Assembly: GCF_001678845.1 (NCBI RefSeq)
Contig: NZ_MAIQ01000004.1
Span: 124,001-188,000 of the forward strand
Source of the DNA: Christensenella intestinihominis
Lineage (GTDB): Bacteria; Bacillota; Clostridia; Christensenellales; Christensenellaceae
Length of the DNA: 64,000 nucleotides
Direction: 5' to 3'
The position numbers and the translations under genes are program-made. The notes below the pieces were generated by a model that was not told the origin of the DNA, ran no database searches, and saw only the letters and a program-made list of their open reading frames with translations. Positions 18,978 through 28,220 of the stretch are shown here, one piece after another (position 1 is the stretch's first letter; every line of letters starts with the position of its first letter).

Positions 18978-20579
18978 CTATTCTTCGCCGCCGTCCGCGG
19001 ATTTATTCGCCGCCTCCGCCGTGGGCGCGCTGTAAAACTTAAAGCTTCCCATATCCTGCCCGCGGGCCTCCGCGATCTGCATCATCTGCGTGACCGTCAC
19101 AAACTTATAGCCCTGGTTTTTGAGTTCCTTGATAATACGGTCGTAGGCGTCCACCGTCGTCGCGTGGATGTCGTGCGAAAGGATAACGCCGCCGTCGGCA
19201 ACATAACCTTCCACTTCCTTTGCGCCGCCGCCTTCCCCTCCGTTCATAACGTTGGCGTAAATGGTGTCCGGGTCACGGAATTCGGGCACCCAATCCTTCG
19301 GGTCCATTGACCAGATGATCTGTTCCCGCCCGATGGACGCAGCCTCCTCCTTCGTCATCGCGCCACCCGGCGGACGGTCGATGATGGTGCGCAGGCCTGT
19401 CGCCGCCTCAATTGCATCGTTGGCCTTTGTATACTGGTCGAGCTTTTCGCCGACCGGGAGGTTTTTCCATTTTTCCGTATGGTTCCAGCTGTGCGTGCCG
19501 ATCTCGTGTCCTTCCTCATATTCACGCTTGACAATATCCGGATATTTTTCAACATTCTGTCCGACTACAAAGAAGGTCGCCACAACGCCGTTTTCCTTGA
19601 GGATGTCGAGCAGCTTCGGCGTCAGCGTTTCATTGGGGCCGTCGTCAAAGGTCAGGGCGATCACCTTGTCATTCAGCGGATCAATTCCCTCGATGCTTTT
19701 CGCGGGCATAAAACCGTCCCGCTGCCTGATCTGGTGGATATCCGTTTCCGCAGGCTCCGCGCCCTGCGAAGCCGGTGCGTCTGCGGCCTGCCCCGTGCCG
19801 AGAACCGCTTCTTTATTTTCCGGGTTCAGGAGATTCGCAAGCTTTTCAAGCGGAATCCCTGCCTCGAAGCTCCCCGCCCCGGGCGGCGCGACCTTCCCGC
19901 GCCCGAAAAAGAACAGCACCTTGTCCGGCGCAAGCGCAAAATTCGCATAATTCGCTTCCTCGGGGGCCGTTCCCGTTGCGAACAGGTCTTCATCCATGCT
20001 TTTGCGCAGGACTTCATTTTTACGCAAATATCCCTGCGCTTCCTGTGAAACGGGCGTCAGGTAATCCTGCGCCGGATCAAACACATCCGCAAGCGCAAGC
20101 TTTTTGCCCGCCGCAAGGTCGTACACAAACGCTTCGGTTTCTTCCTCCGCATCCTGCCCGGCCAGCTTTGATTCCGTCGTGAACTTGACGCTCAGCAGGT
20201 TCCCTTCCGTCATATACGGCTTATACGTGACGGTAAGGCTACATAATTCATTTTTATGCTCCGCGTGCGCGGACTCCGCCGCCGCACGGAAATCCGCAAG
20301 CTTATTTTCCGCAAAGGCTTTCAGTTCTGCCGAAATATCCGGCGCGCCCGCAAGCACCGGATAGTCGACGGACACCAGCGTATCGCCCTCCGTTTCGAGG
20401 ATATGCCCGCTCGTCACGCCGTCCGCCGAATCAAGCTGCCGGCTCACCGCCGCCGCTTCAAACCTGCTGCGGTAGGCGTCCGGGCTTTCCTCCCTGCTTT
20501 TCGTATCTCCCGCGCATCCGGCGGCAAGCGGAAGCATAAACGCAGCCGCCGTAAAAAACGCGATCCATTTTTGTTTCAT
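18978..20579 (-). CDS. Lipoprotein with DUF4163/DUF3298-like region and polysaccharide deacetylase (PdaC-like), copy 3
   Basis: 533 residues. Lipobox P-L-A-A-G-C (Cys22). Residues about 50-255 resemble the DUF4163-DUF3298 pair of B. subtilis PdaC and RsiV (VDYPVLAGAPDISAELKAFAENK, YDLAAGKKLALADVFDP, FALAPDKVLFFFGRG). A linker and the adaptor QIRQRDGFMPAKSIEGIDPLNDK lead into a NodB domain with TFDDGP (310-315), HSWNH, RPPGG, DPKDW and LSHDIH. It is likely a membrane-anchored peptidoglycan deacetylase; modification of this kind commonly protects against lysozyme. The C-terminal domain is nearly the same as in copies 1 and 2, which points to local duplication. Confidence 0.9.
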   Translation of the reverse strand: MKQKWIAFFTAAAFMLPLAAGCAGDTKSREESPDAYRSRFEAAAVSRQLDSADGVTSGHILETEGDTLVSVDYPVLAGAPDISAELKAFAENKLADFRAAAESAHAEHKNELCSLTVTYKPYMTEGNLLSVKFTTESKLAGQDAEEETEAFVYDLAAGKKLALADVFDPAQDYLTPVSQEAQGYLRKNEVLRKSMDEDLFATGTAPEEANYANFALAPDKVLFFFGRGKVAPPGAGSFEAGIPLEKLANLLNPENKEAVLGTGQAADAPASQGAEPAETDIHQIRQRDGFMPAKSIEGIDPLNDKVIALTFDDGPNETLTPKLLDILKENGVVATFFVVGQNVEKYPDIVKREYEEGHEIGTHSWNHTEKWKNLPVGEKLDQYTKANDAIEAATGLRTIIDRPPGGAMTKEEAASIGREQIIWSMDPKDWVPEFRDPDTIYANVMNGGEGGGAKEVEGYVADGGVILSHDIHATTVDAYDRIIKELKNQGYKFVTVTQMMQIAEARGQDMGSFKFYSAPTAEAANKSADGGEE

Positions 20580-20630
20580 AACCGATTCCCCTGCCTCCGG
20601 GTGCCCAGGACCCGGGTTTTGCTTTGCTAC

Positions 20631-20660
20631 ATTATACCACAGAACCTTGCTCCGTCACAA
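20631..20660 (-). promoter_or_regulatory. Promoter of deacetylase copy 3
   Basis: TTGTGA, 18 bases, TATAAT on the minus strand. Confidence 0.75.
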
Positions 20661-20755
20661 TTTATCCCGCTCCGGTATGTGCATCCTGCCGCGGCAGAGT
20701 TTGTAATCCCTGCCCCGATATGATACGATACTAAATACGAGCAGGCGGGTGCGGT

Positions 20756-21682
20756 ATGGATTATTCAAAAAAAAGCCTCTGGGCTTTTTTGCCAAACAGG
20801 AAAAACGAAACAAAACCGGTGGATGTATTTTACGTATATCCCACTATTTACGCGCATCCTTTCCAAAAAAAGCGCCATCATATGAGCATGAAAAATCCTA
20901 TTTACCTATGGGTCGCCAAGGGCATGTCCGCCTGGCAGGGCCAGCTTTTTGCGCGCCACTGTAATTTTTATGCGCCGCATTACCGCCAGCTTGGCACGGA
21001 GAGTTTTAAAATGCCCCTGCCCGAGGTCATGCGGGCGGAGCGGATGCCTTATGAGGATGTGCGCGACGCATTCCACTATTACCTCGAGCATTATAACAAC
21101 GGGCGGCCGTTTATCCTTGCGGGGCACAGCCAGGGAAGCGCCATGCTCCTGCAGCTGATGCGCCGGGAATTTTCCGATCCCCTGCTCCAGGAAAAGCTTG
21201 TCGCCGCCTATTTAATCGGATTTTCACTCACAAAACGTGATTTTAGACGCTATCCGCACCTCCGGCTCGCAAACGCGGCCGACGATACGGGCGTGATTAT
21301 CTCTTACAACACAACCGCGCGCGGCCTGCCCCTGATGCGTTTTATCCGTCCGGATTCGCTGTGCGTGAATCCGCTCAATTGGAGGCACGACAGCGCGTAC
21401 GCGGACAAATCCAAAAACGACGGGGCGGTATTGTTTCAATTCGGTAAAAAATTCAAATATGAGGTGCCCCATTATACGGGCGCCTATGTGGATGAAGCGC
21501 GCGGCGTCCTGATGATTGACGACGACGCGGCCTATGAGCTTTACAAGGCGCGGTGGTTTTTCAAAAAGTGCCTGATGAACCGCGGCTCGTTGCACATGCT
21601 TGATATCGCGCTTTTTTACAAGAACCTGGAGCGCAACGTCGGGCAGCGCATTGAGGCGTATTTTTCGCCGTTTCCCGAATAA
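20756..21682 (+). CDS. DUF3089 alpha/beta hydrolase-like protein
   Basis: 308 residues. Nucleophile elbow GHSQGS (Ser125) within PFILAGHSQGSAMLLQLM, and an N-terminal VDVFYVYPTIY block typical of DUF3089, a lipase-like family. C-terminal HYTGAYVDEARGVLMIDDD and HMLDIALFYKNL probably supply the acid and histidine. No signal peptide, so cytoplasmic. Substrate unknown. AGGCGGG upstream of the ATG is acceptable. It stands alone between divergent and convergent neighbours. Confidence 0.85.
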   Translation: MDYSKKSLWAFLPNRKNETKPVDVFYVYPTIYAHPFQKKRHHMSMKNPIYLWVAKGMSAWQGQLFARHCNFYAPHYRQLGTESFKMPLPEVMRAERMPYEDVRDAFHYYLEHYNNGRPFILAGHSQGSAMLLQLMRREFSDPLLQEKLVAAYLIGFSLTKRDFRRYPHLRLANAADDTGVIISYNTTARGLPLMRFIRPDSLCVNPLNWRHDSAYADKSKNDGAVLFQFGKKFKYEVPHYTGAYVDEARGVLMIDDDAAYELYKARWFFKKCLMNRGSLHMLDIALFYKNLERNVGQRIEAYFSPFPE

Positions 21683-21795
21683 CAAAACAGCAAATATCTG
21701 CCGGAAAGCTTTCCTTCCGCCTTATACCCGTTTTGCCTTGCGCGGCATGCGGCATTTATTGATTTGCTTCAGGTCGCTATGCCGATCCGTATTTC

Positions 21796-23220
21796 CTATT
21801 CCGGCAGTTCCCTGGCGGAACCCGCAAACGGCCCCGCTTCGGCCCTTTGCGCCCGTTCCCGGTTGAGCCTGCTGTTGTGGTACATGCGCTTTTGCATATA
21901 CATCCGTTCGTCCACTTCCGTAATGATTTCCGTCATATCCCCCGTATTTTGCGGGTCGACCTCCAGCACTCCATAGCAAAAACTGATTTCGTACGGCTTT
22001 TTTTCCCGTCTCCTGACCCTGTCCAATTCCTCGAGCGCATGCTGCATCACCTTTTCCGCCACCTGCCCGCCGCAGGCGTAAAATACAATCATAAATTCGT
22101 CCCCGCTCATACGAAAGGCGAATTGCCCTTTTTCAAGCGATTCCGTGACCGCCCTTGCAATCGTGGTAAGCAGTTTATCCCCTTCCACATGGCCATAGAT
22201 ATCATTGACAGCCTTTAATAAATTCACATCATACAGGCACACCGTGACCGGCTTGTTTTCCTTTTTGCCCCGTTCAAGCGCTTCCGAAAGCCGTTCCTTG
22301 CCCGCGCGGCGGTTCAGCACGCCCGTAAGTTCATCGAGGCTTGCCTCGCGCGACATTTTTTTTGCATTCGTAATGTCTACAGACTGTTGAAAATGCACGA
22401 TACGCCCGTCCATCCAGCGCATCGTGCTGTCGTAATTCTCGTAATTCCTGTGTGTGATCGTATTATATTCCTCCCACACATAGGAAAAATTTTTATCGCG
22501 ATTCTCCCGCAGCTGCTCCATCGGACAGAATTCGCAGCGCTGCGTCTTCCCCTCCTGCAGGATTTTCCAGCATATTTTCCCGACAGGGTCTTCCACGCCA
22601 AAATCCTTGCGCATGGTTTTATTCATAAAAAGAATCTCGTCCGTATCGAGGTCCGTTACATAAATGTTTGCGCGCATATTGTCCATGAGCTCATTAAACA
22701 CCCATGTTTGTTCCAATTGGTTTTTACAGTAAATCCGGTTGGCGAGGGCTATTTTGGAAGTCTGCGCGAGCTTGCCCAGCAATTCCTTTTCCCCAGTTGT
22801 CCACGCCTCTTCTTTTTCCGCCAGGATTACGCCCTGCACCTGGCCGGAACAGGCGACGGAAACCACCGCAAAGAAAGACGCCCCGCCCTCTGCCCCGCGG
22901 GCCGTTGCCACCATCCTGCACAGCGCTTCATCGTTTACATCCGCATCTTTCCATTTACTGAAATCCAGGTCGTACAAATACCGGGTCGCGTTTTCCGGCA
23001 TAACTTTTCCGCCGCGCCATTCCGCGGCCTCACAGACCCGGTAGTCCCCGGAAAAACCGACGAGGGCAACCCCGCAGACCGGGAGGAACCGCCGCACGAA
23101 TTCCGCAAAGCAGCCGATGCCCTCGGCGAGGGACCCCTGCCCGATAATAAAAGGTTCCAGCGCTCCAAGCGCTTCGTTCAGGTTTTCCAAATATTCTGTG
23201 TTTCCGCAGTTATCATCCAT
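21796..23220 (-). CDS. Diguanylate cyclase with GAF and PAS sensor domains
   Basis: 474 residues, no membrane helices. Residues about 20-165 look like a GAF domain (FRRFLPVCGVALVGFSGDYRV, VSVACSGQVQGVILAEKEEAWTTGEKELL). Residues about 175-290 are PAS-like (NMRANIYVTDLDTDEILFMNKTM) with Cys219, Cys229 and Cys232. Residues 295-460 form the GGDEF domain: DELTGVLNRRAG, then signature SGDEF (372-376), the common active variant of GGDEF. No RxxD inhibitory site is obvious. It should make cyclic di-GMP in response to a cytoplasmic cue. No EAL or PilZ partner lies nearby. Confidence 0.92.
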   Translation of the reverse strand: MDDNCGNTEYLENLNEALGALEPFIIGQGSLAEGIGCFAEFVRRFLPVCGVALVGFSGDYRVCEAAEWRGGKVMPENATRYLYDLDFSKWKDADVNDEALCRMVATARGAEGGASFFAVVSVACSGQVQGVILAEKEEAWTTGEKELLGKLAQTSKIALANRIYCKNQLEQTWVFNELMDNMRANIYVTDLDTDEILFMNKTMRKDFGVEDPVGKICWKILQEGKTQRCEFCPMEQLRENRDKNFSYVWEEYNTITHRNYENYDSTMRWMDGRIVHFQQSVDITNAKKMSREASLDELTGVLNRRAGKERLSEALERGKKENKPVTVCLYDVNLLKAVNDIYGHVEGDKLLTTIARAVTESLEKGQFAFRMSGDEFMIVFYACGGQVAEKVMQHALEELDRVRRREKKPYEISFCYGVLEVDPQNTGDMTEIITEVDERMYMQKRMYHNSRLNRERAQRAEAGPFAGSARELPE

Positions 23221-23465
23221 GTAGGAAATACCCTTCCTGGCCAGTATACTTTAAGCGATACTTATTATACGCTTTTACTATACGAAAAACAATCCAATTT
23301 CCTATTTTAACAAAGCCGGTTTTCCCCGCCAAAATTCCCGTTTCCCATCACAGTTTGCATGTGACGTTTTGTCGTTTTAATTGTAATTGTTTTTTAATTA
23401 CATTATTGTACATTATAACGCTTCCCAAAATAAATTACAATATTAATTACAGGAGAAGCAGCGGT

Positions 23466-23645
23466 ATGGAAAAATTTAAAGTGAACACAAACGATGGAAA
23501 AATTTCATCCATTAACCGGACGATCCGCTTAAAGCCGGAGTATTTTGAAAAAATTATGGAGTTAAGCGAGAAAACCGGCGTTTCCTTCAACAAAATTGTA
23601 AACCAGTGTATTGAATACGCCCTGGGCAACATGGAAGAAAAATAA
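23466..23645 (+). CDS. Small ribbon-helix-helix (CopG/Arc-type) protein
   Basis: 59 residues. A beta strand (SSINRTIRLKPEY) and two helices (YFEKIMELSEKTG, SFNKIVNQCIEYALG) give the ribbon-helix-helix fold used by CopG, Arc and many antitoxins. AGGAG lies well placed before the ATG. No toxin gene follows; a terminator does. It may be a stand-alone DNA-binding regulator. Confidence 0.8.
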   Translation: MEKFKVNTNDGKISSINRTIRLKPEYFEKIMELSEKTGVSFNKIVNQCIEYALGNMEEK

Positions 23646-23655
23646 TTCCGGCATA

Positions 23656-23688
23656 CAAAAAAAGACGCTGCCGCGGCAGCGTCTTTTT
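23656..23688. terminator. Bidirectional terminator
   Basis: AAAAAGACGCTGCCGCGGCAGCGTCTTTTT, a perfect palindrome between the ribbon-helix-helix gene and hppA. Confidence 0.92.
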
Positions 23689-23698
23689 GATATGCTGT

Positions 23699-25771
23699 TT
23701 ACTGAAGAATGCCATACTGTACGATAACCGCCGCAAAAACGACCGCTACCATAGACATCAGCTTAATCAGTATATTGAGGGACGGGCCGGACGTATCCTT
23801 GAACGGATCGCCTACCGTATCGCCCACAACAGCGGCTTTATGGGCCTCGCTGCCCTTTCCGCCGTGTGCGCCGCCTTCGATGTATTTCTTTGCGTTATCC
23901 CACGCGCCGCCGGAGTTGGACATCATGACCGCAAGCACAAAGCCCGTTGCCGTCGCGCCGCCGAGCATGCCGACCACGCCGTTTGCCCCCAGGATAAGGC
24001 CCACGATAATCGGGGCGACGAACCCAAGGATTGCCGGGGCGAGCATCAGGTGCAGGGCGCCCTTCGTGCAGATATCTACGCACGATTCATAGTCGGGCTC
24101 GCCTTCGCCGGTCATAATTCCTTTAATCTCCTTAAACTGCCGCCGTACTTCCACAACAATCTTCATCGCCGCCTTGCCGACCGCGCTCATCGTCATGGAC
24201 GAGAACAGGAACGGGAGCATCGCGCCGATAAGGAGGCCCATCAGGACCGTCGGGTCGAGCAGCGAAAGCGCCGACATATCGATCTGGCACTGGTCTGCAA
24301 ACGCCGCAATGAGGGCGAGCGCCGTAAGCGCCGCGCTGCCGATTGCAAAGCCCTTGCCCGTTGCAGCCGTCGTATTCCCGAGGGAATCAAGCGCATCCGT
24401 GCGTTCGCGTACAACCGGGTCCTGCCCGCTCATTTCCGCGAGGCCGCCCGCATTATCCGCCACCGGGCCGTAAGCATCCGTCGCAAGCGTAATGCCGAGC
24501 GTCGAAAGCATACCGACCGCAGAGATTGCAACGCCGTAGAGGCCAACCTCAAACGAGCCGCTGCCGAGCGTTCCGCCCGAAGCAAAGTAGCTGATGAGGA
24601 CGCTGGCAACTACTACGATAACCGGAATCGCCGTGGACTTCATGCCAAGCGCGATACCGCTGATGATCGTGGTTGCCGGGCCCGTCACTGTGGACTCTGC
24701 AAGGTCTTTGGTGGGTTTAAAATGATCGGACGTGACATATTCCGTATAGTAGCCGATGATGATACCCGCCACAAGGCCGGAAAGGATTGCCACATACACG
24801 CCGATATGCCCGGGCCCGAGGATGCCCGTAACCAGGAAATAACCCGCTACGGCAACAATCGCCGCCGCAATATACACGCCCTTGTGAAGCGCGGAAAGCA
24901 GGTTTTTCTGCGACGCGTTTTCCTTTGTTTTGACAAAGAAGCTGCCGATTACGCTGGCAACGATGCCGACCGCCGCCAAAATCATCGGAAGCGTAAGCCC
25001 GCTGCCGCCGAGGCCCGCCGCAACCGCGAGGGCGCCCGCCGAAATAATGGACCCGACATAGGATTCGTAGAGGTCGGCGCCCATGCCCGCAACGTCGCCG
25101 ACGTTATCACCGACGTTATCGGCAATGGTCGCCGGGTTGCGCGGATCATCTTCCGGGATGCCCGCTTCCACCTTACCGACAAGGTCGGCGCCCACATCGG
25201 CCGCCTTGGTGAAAATCCCGCCGCCCACACGTGCAAACAGCGCCATGCACGAAGCGCCCATGCCGAACATCAGCATGTTGCTCGCGATTTGCGCCGTATC
25301 GCCCGCAAAGTACGCGTTCAGTATAAAATACCAGATTGTGAGATAGAGAAGGCCAAGGCCGACAACCGTCATGCCCATGACCGCGCCCGACGAAAACGAA
25401 ACGCGCAGCGCCGAGTTGAGGCTCTTGGTCGCGCCCGTCACCGTACGGGAGTTTGCCGCCGTGGCGATCTTCATGCCGATAAAGCCCGCGAGTGCGGAGA
25501 ACACGCCGCCCACGATGAACGCGATCGGTACGAAGAAGGTCATAAAGCCCGTCGCGGCCAGGATGGCCAGGACGATGGTTACAATCACGAAAAAGATTGC
25601 AACCGTCTTATACTGGCGCTTGAGGTAGGCGTTCGCGCCCCTCCTGATCGCACTGGCGATTTTCTTGATCTTGTCACTGCCTTCGCTCTTCTTCAGCACG
25701 CCCGACGCGGTGACCGCGGCGAACACGAGAGCAATGACAGCGCCGATCAAGGCCCAAAACATAATGTCCAT
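23699..25771 (-). CDS. hppA: Membrane-bound ion-pumping inorganic pyrophosphatase
   Basis: 690 residues with about 16 membrane helices. It couples pyrophosphate hydrolysis to H+ or Na+ export. Family signatures include DVGADLVGKVEAGIPEDDPRNPATIADNVGDNVGD (pyrophosphate/Mg binding, shown only as a landmark near 190-225), TDAYGPVADNAGG and the C-terminal GDTVGDPFKDTSGPSLN. The GNTTAATGKG loop has Ala where K+-independent enzymes have Lys, so a K+-dependent enzyme is expected; many of these pump Na+. Own promoter far upstream and a strong terminator. In an anaerobe it recovers energy from biosynthetic pyrophosphate. Confidence 0.96.
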   Translation of the reverse strand: MDIMFWALIGAVIALVFAAVTASGVLKKSEGSDKIKKIASAIRRGANAYLKRQYKTVAIFFVIVTIVLAILAATGFMTFFVPIAFIVGGVFSALAGFIGMKIATAANSRTVTGATKSLNSALRVSFSSGAVMGMTVVGLGLLYLTIWYFILNAYFAGDTAQIASNMLMFGMGASCMALFARVGGGIFTKAADVGADLVGKVEAGIPEDDPRNPATIADNVGDNVGDVAGMGADLYESYVGSIISAGALAVAAGLGGSGLTLPMILAAVGIVASVIGSFFVKTKENASQKNLLSALHKGVYIAAAIVAVAGYFLVTGILGPGHIGVYVAILSGLVAGIIIGYYTEYVTSDHFKPTKDLAESTVTGPATTIISGIALGMKSTAIPVIVVVASVLISYFASGGTLGSGSFEVGLYGVAISAVGMLSTLGITLATDAYGPVADNAGGLAEMSGQDPVVRERTDALDSLGNTTAATGKGFAIGSAALTALALIAAFADQCQIDMSALSLLDPTVLMGLLIGAMLPFLFSSMTMSAVGKAAMKIVVEVRRQFKEIKGIMTGEGEPDYESCVDICTKGALHLMLAPAILGFVAPIIVGLILGANGVVGMLGGATATGFVLAVMMSNSGGAWDNAKKYIEGGAHGGKGSEAHKAAVVGDTVGDPFKDTSGPSLNILIKLMSMVAVVFAAVIVQYGILQ

Positions 25772-26067
25772 TGGTACTTCCTCCTATGATTACATATATT
25801 TTTGAAACTTCTATGCAGGCACGCCCATCCGCACCCCATACACACAAGGAGCGGCAAACGCGTCATATCTTAATATGGAAACCGGCCGGCTGCGCCTGCC
25901 GAAAAAAAGTAGTTAAAAATCGGATCGACTTCATTATAATACTTTCTTTGTTTATTTGAAAGTAAAATGAGCAATTTATTCCCGCTTTTTTTGAGCAATT
26001 TTGGTAAAATTCTCAATTATTCCAAACACCACGGAAAAATATGTGCAATTTTGCGGCTTCATCCAAT

Positions 26068-26096
26068 TTGACAGGCCGTTTTGGACGAATTATAAT
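26068..26096 (+). promoter_or_regulatory. Consensus sigma-A promoter of the GntR gene
   Basis: TTGACA, exactly 17 bases, TATAAT: a perfect match to consensus at both boxes. Confidence 0.92.
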
Positions 26097-26098
26097 TG

Positions 26099-26116
26099 AA
26101 TCGTACTAATACGATT
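26099..26116. promoter_or_regulatory. Palindromic operator at the GntR transcription start
   Basis: AATCGTACTAATACGATT, with 7-base arms and a 4-base centre, starts two bases after the -10 and covers the expected +1. A repressor bound here would block the very strong promoter; autoregulation by the GntR protein is the simplest reading. Confidence 0.75.
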
Positions 26117-26141
26117 CATACGGATTGGAGACTGACACACG

Positions 26142-26513
26142 ATGATGGTAAAACTTGATCCGGCATCAAAAAAGCCGATTTATGAGCAAATCGTCCAGGA
26201 AATGAAAACGCTTGTGATGACGGGAAAGCTGCTGCCGCATGAACAGGTTCCTTCCGTGCGAAAGACGGCGAAGGAGCTTGGCATTAACCCAAACACGGTC
26301 CAGAAGTCTTATGCGATCCTCGAGCGGGATGGAATCCTTTACTCCGTGGTGGGGAAAGGAGATTTTGTGGCGGACAACGCCGCGCGCATCAAGGAAATGA
26401 AGAAACAGGAAATCCGTGAAATGTTCATACGCGTTACCCGGGAGGCGCGTGATTCCGGTTTATGGATCGACGAGATTTTCACCATTGTGGACGAGGCCTA
26501 TTCCGCAAATTAG
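26142..26513 (+). CDS. GntR-family regulator, YtrA subfamily
   Basis: 123 residues: an N-terminal GntR winged helix (YEQIVQEMKTLVMTGKLLPHEQVPSVRKTAKELGINPNTVQKSY region, 13-57) and the short two-helix C-terminal part that marks the YtrA group, which usually has no large effector domain. YtrA regulators normally sit before an ABC transporter operon. Here the next plus-strand gene is a carboxylesterase almost 200 bases away. TTGGAG-type Shine-Dalgarno in front of the ATG. Likely represses itself through the operator at 26099-26116. Confidence 0.92.
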   Translation: MMVKLDPASKKPIYEQIVQEMKTLVMTGKLLPHEQVPSVRKTAKELGINPNTVQKSYAILERDGILYSVVGKGDFVADNAARIKEMKKQEIREMFIRVTREARDSGLWIDEIFTIVDEAYSAN

Positions 26514-26705
26514 GGATATTCCGTTTTACATACAGGTTATAATGGAAGCAAACCGAAGGGGCCGGACCGGCGGCCTCTTTTTTCGCCTGTTTTCCCAAAC
26601 ATCTTCCGCGCGTCTTCCCGGCTTTCAATTTTAATTCTTCCTGCCGTTTCAAAGCCCTTTTGCCGGCGTATAAAATATTTATCAGATACGAAAGGCGAAA
26701 GGAAA

Positions 26706-28184
26706 ATGCATACAGCTTGCCATGCACAATGCGGAGAAATATACGGTATGGTGGAAAGGGGCGTTCACGTGTGGAAGGGAATTCCATATGCGCAGCCCCC
26801 TGTGGGCGCGCTTCGGTTCCAGCCCGCACGGCCTCTTGCCGGCTGGAAGGAGCCTTATTCGGCGACAGAATTCGGCCCCGCCTGCCCGCAGCGCAAAAAA
26901 TATATGGGAACGAGCGAGGACTGCCTGTACCTTAATATTTGGTCGCCCCGGCCGGATGGCAGGAAGCGCGCGGTGCTCTTTTTCATCCACGGCGGCTCCT
27001 TTGCGGGCGGCAGCGGAAGCGAGCCCGAATATGACGGAACGGCCCTTGCGAAAAACGGCGACGTGGTCGTCGTAACCATCAATTACCGGCTGGGGGTGCT
27101 GGGCTTCCTGGATTTTTCTTTTTTAGGGGAAGGGTTTTCCGCAAACTGCGGCCTTTCCGATATTGTCATGGCCCTTGCATGGGTCTATGGCAACATTGAA
27201 GCGTTTGGCGGCGACCCGGAAAACATTACGGTATTCGGCCAGTCCGCCGGGGCAATCGCCGCTTCCGTGCTTCCCGTGATGCCCTCCGCGCGGAAATACG
27301 TGTCCAAGGTAATCATGATGAGCGGCGGGCCGTCGCTTTTATATACGAAGGAACATTACCAGGAAATTGCAAAGCAATTCCTTTCGTTTATGGATATTTC
27401 CTCGCCGGAGGAGCTGCGCTCCATTCCCGCGTCCCGGCTTGTGGCCGGGCAAAAAAAATTCGCCTCCTATTGCGGCCTTGGCGACGGCACCTTTATGATC
27501 GAGGTGGACGGCATACTGGTCCCCAATTACCCGATTCCCGCGGCGGCGCAGGGCGCCGCAAGGGATATTCCGATCCTCATCGGCACAACCCGGGAAGAGC
27601 TTTCGTTTTCATGCAAAAAGCTCCTTTCCAAGGTCCTCGATATCAGCAGCATCCTGATTTCGGACCGCACTCGTGAAAGCGCTGAAACAAGGCGAAGAAT
27701 CCGGCAGGCATACAAGCGCTATGGCAAGCGTGCGCAAGCCATGATGCTGACGGACCGCATCTTTCGCATGGCAAGCGTATGGTACGCCGAGGTTTACAGC
27801 CAGTATGCGCGTACGTGGATGTACCGTTTCGATTATGAAACCCCGGCCATGCGGCTTACGGCCCTTCATGCGTGCCATTCCTCGGATATCCCGTATGTTT
27901 TTGGAAATTTCCATGCCCGGCAATACAAATGGATGTTCCTCTTCCCTTCGCCGCGTCCACGCCGCGTGCTCGGGGCAATCCAAGGGGATTTTATCCGCTT
28001 TGCCAAAACCGGCTTCCTGCCGTGGCGGCGCTGCCACGGCGGCGAGACCCCGGCCAAATGCTATGATAAGCACTGCCGCGTCCGGCCCATGGTGGAACCC
28101 GACATTGAACGCGAATATGAAAAAAGCGATTTTAAACGCCGCAGCTTCAAGGGACTTGACTATATGGGGGCCGGTCAGCGATAA
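26706..28184 (+). CDS. Type B carboxylesterase (para-nitrobenzyl esterase family)
   Basis: 492 residues. Oxyanion hole HGGSF (95-99), the SEDCLYLNIW-type block (TSEDCLYLNIWSP), nucleophile elbow GQSAGA (Ser180), acidic residue in IGTTREELSF and histidine in LHACHSSDIPYVFGNF make up the esterase triad. No signal peptide, so intracellular. Hydrolyses carboxylic esters; natural substrate unknown. An acyl carrier protein gene follows 36 bases downstream in the same direction, an unusual partner. Confidence 0.93.
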   Translation: MHTACHAQCGEIYGMVERGVHVWKGIPYAQPPVGALRFQPARPLAGWKEPYSATEFGPACPQRKKYMGTSEDCLYLNIWSPRPDGRKRAVLFFIHGGSFAGGSGSEPEYDGTALAKNGDVVVVTINYRLGVLGFLDFSFLGEGFSANCGLSDIVMALAWVYGNIEAFGGDPENITVFGQSAGAIAASVLPVMPSARKYVSKVIMMSGGPSLLYTKEHYQEIAKQFLSFMDISSPEELRSIPASRLVAGQKKFASYCGLGDGTFMIEVDGILVPNYPIPAAAQGAARDIPILIGTTREELSFSCKKLLSKVLDISSILISDRTRESAETRRRIRQAYKRYGKRAQAMMLTDRIFRMASVWYAEVYSQYARTWMYRFDYETPAMRLTALHACHSSDIPYVFGNFHARQYKWMFLFPSPRPRRVLGAIQGDFIRFAKTGFLPWRRCHGGETPAKCYDKHCRVRPMVEPDIEREYEKSDFKRRSFKGLDYMGAGQR

Positions 28185-28220
28185 TAGGGATAGATCAACA
28201 AAAGAAAGCGTGAATGCAGT

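Larger units (their letters stand above)
25772..26141. promoter_or_regulatory. Divergent regulatory region between hppA and the GntR gene
   Basis: 370 bases. Minus strand: hppA promoter TTTCAA, 17 bases, TATAAT (25933-25961), giving a leader of about 160 bases with no motif I recognise. Plus strand: GntR promoter and operator (26068-26116). GCAATTT occurs three times (near 25970, 25996 and 26045), twice inside TGAGCAATTT, which may be a binding repeat. Confidence 0.6.

Noticed and set aside
23466-23645. Antitoxin of a toxin-antitoxin pair
   Set aside because: The ribbon-helix-helix fold fits, but no toxin-sized ORF lies next to it; a terminator follows directly.
23687-25789. 700-codon plus-strand ORF opposite hppA
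   Set aside because: Antisense shadow; Arg/Ala/His-rich, no family features, while the minus strand is a clear pyrophosphatase.
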